Below are positions 63,413 to 64,000 of a DNA stretch of 64,000 bases, in pieces. The notes beneath the pieces are model-generated. The model saw only the letters and a program-made list of their open reading frames with translations, was not told the DNA's origin and searched no databases. Position 1 is the stretch's first letter, and every line of letters begins with the position of its first letter. The position numbers were made by a program, and so were the translations under genes. This DNA comes from Piscicola geometra (taxonomy: Eukaryota > Annelida > Clitellata > Hirudinida > Piscicolidae): assembly GCA_943735955.1 (NCBI GenBank), contig OX030967.1:4076090-4140089 (forward strand), written 5' to 3'.

Positions 63413-64000
63413 ACATTGGCATTCTTGTTTTCATAGCAAAAGGCAAATTATTGAAAAAATACAATGAATCATTCAGGAATTAAGTCGCACTTGGAGTGTT
63501 CGGATGTTTTTCTGTATGTGTGTTTCTGTTTGTGTGTATGTGTGTGTGTGGAATTGTATGTGTGATTGTATGACTTTTTTTCTCTATTTTTTATAAATAA
63601 AAAAAAATACATTATTTTTAAACTTTTTGTATTTATAGCATAGTTCTTATATCTATATTTTCCAAGTCAATATTTTTTCCTATGTGTATATGCGCATGTC
63701 TGACTAGTAAACTTTTGTCTGGATGAGTAGGTGTGTGTGTGTTTGTGCGTCTGTATGTCTTTGTGATTGTGTTTTTGAGTCCGAATGTGTGTTTGTACGT
63801 GTCTATGTATATTTGTATGTCAGTTTGCGTGTTTTTATGTTTGTCTGTATGTGTGTCTTTCCGTGATATTGTGTCTCTGTGTAATTTAAGTACGTTTTTT
63901 TATAGCATTGACTTTTCCATGTATGAAAGGCATACGTGTATACGGTATACAGTACAAGAGCATGCGCACAGACATAGATGGAAAAACACACATACAGAGT

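Overview
The window is a stretch of an animal (metazoan) nuclear genome. It holds intron-rich genes on both strands, AT-rich introns, tRNA-derived SINEs and a very high load of micro- and minisatellites. Gene content (AP180/PICALM, mitoribosomal mS37/CHCHD1, MICAL-like, an EMI/vWD/LDLa/CTCK secreted giant, lysosomal beta-galactosidase) and the microsatellite-rich style suggest an invertebrate, possibly a lophotrochozoan such as an annelid; this placement is inference only. All exon models below were built by hand from the bases: reading frame, GT/GC-AG sites, exon phase bookkeeping and recognised protein families.

Layout: 639-2514 (-) is the 5' part of an AP180/PICALM clathrin adaptor (ANTH domain), leaving the window on the left. 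4972-5645 (-) is a three-exon CHCHD1/mS37 gene. 6426-13524 (+) is a MICAL-like gene (CH, half LIM, one 4.4-kb disordered exon, bMERB). It lies head-to-head with CHCHD1 across about 780 bases. 14143-46812 (-) is one giant gene for which I could place 78 in-phase exons, about 5,831 residues: signal peptide, EMI, EGF, three vWD-C8-TIL assemblies, four LDLa repeats, a beta-sandwich-like region, 15 copies of a two-exon Cys-pair module, then vWC and a C-terminal cystine knot. 48466-54960 (+) is a 15-exon beta-galactosidase (GLB1, 770 residues) with both catalytic glutamates. 54961-64000 is mostly simple repeats, with a SINE and a few possible isolated exons.

The most striking part is 15853-30916. 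A SCO-spondin-like N- and C-terminal chassis is filled not with thrombospondin repeats but with a recently amplified tandem array. Thirteen of its 15 modules carry their own internal 33-bp array, coding an 11-residue Tyr/Pro/Lys/Thr repeat (TKYPGETTPYQ) in 3 to 19 copies. It has the look of a mucus, adhesive or extracellular-matrix protein; that function is inferred, not shown.

A second theme is tandem repeats fused to splice sites. The AP180 exon-1 donor lies in the first unit of a 47-bp minisatellite that copies the donor about 12 times. The GLB1 exon-2 donor is the first GTA of a 300-bp (GTA)n tract. The giant gene's exon-25 donor is the first GT of a (GT)n tract, and its exon-2 acceptor sits in a (CA)n tract.
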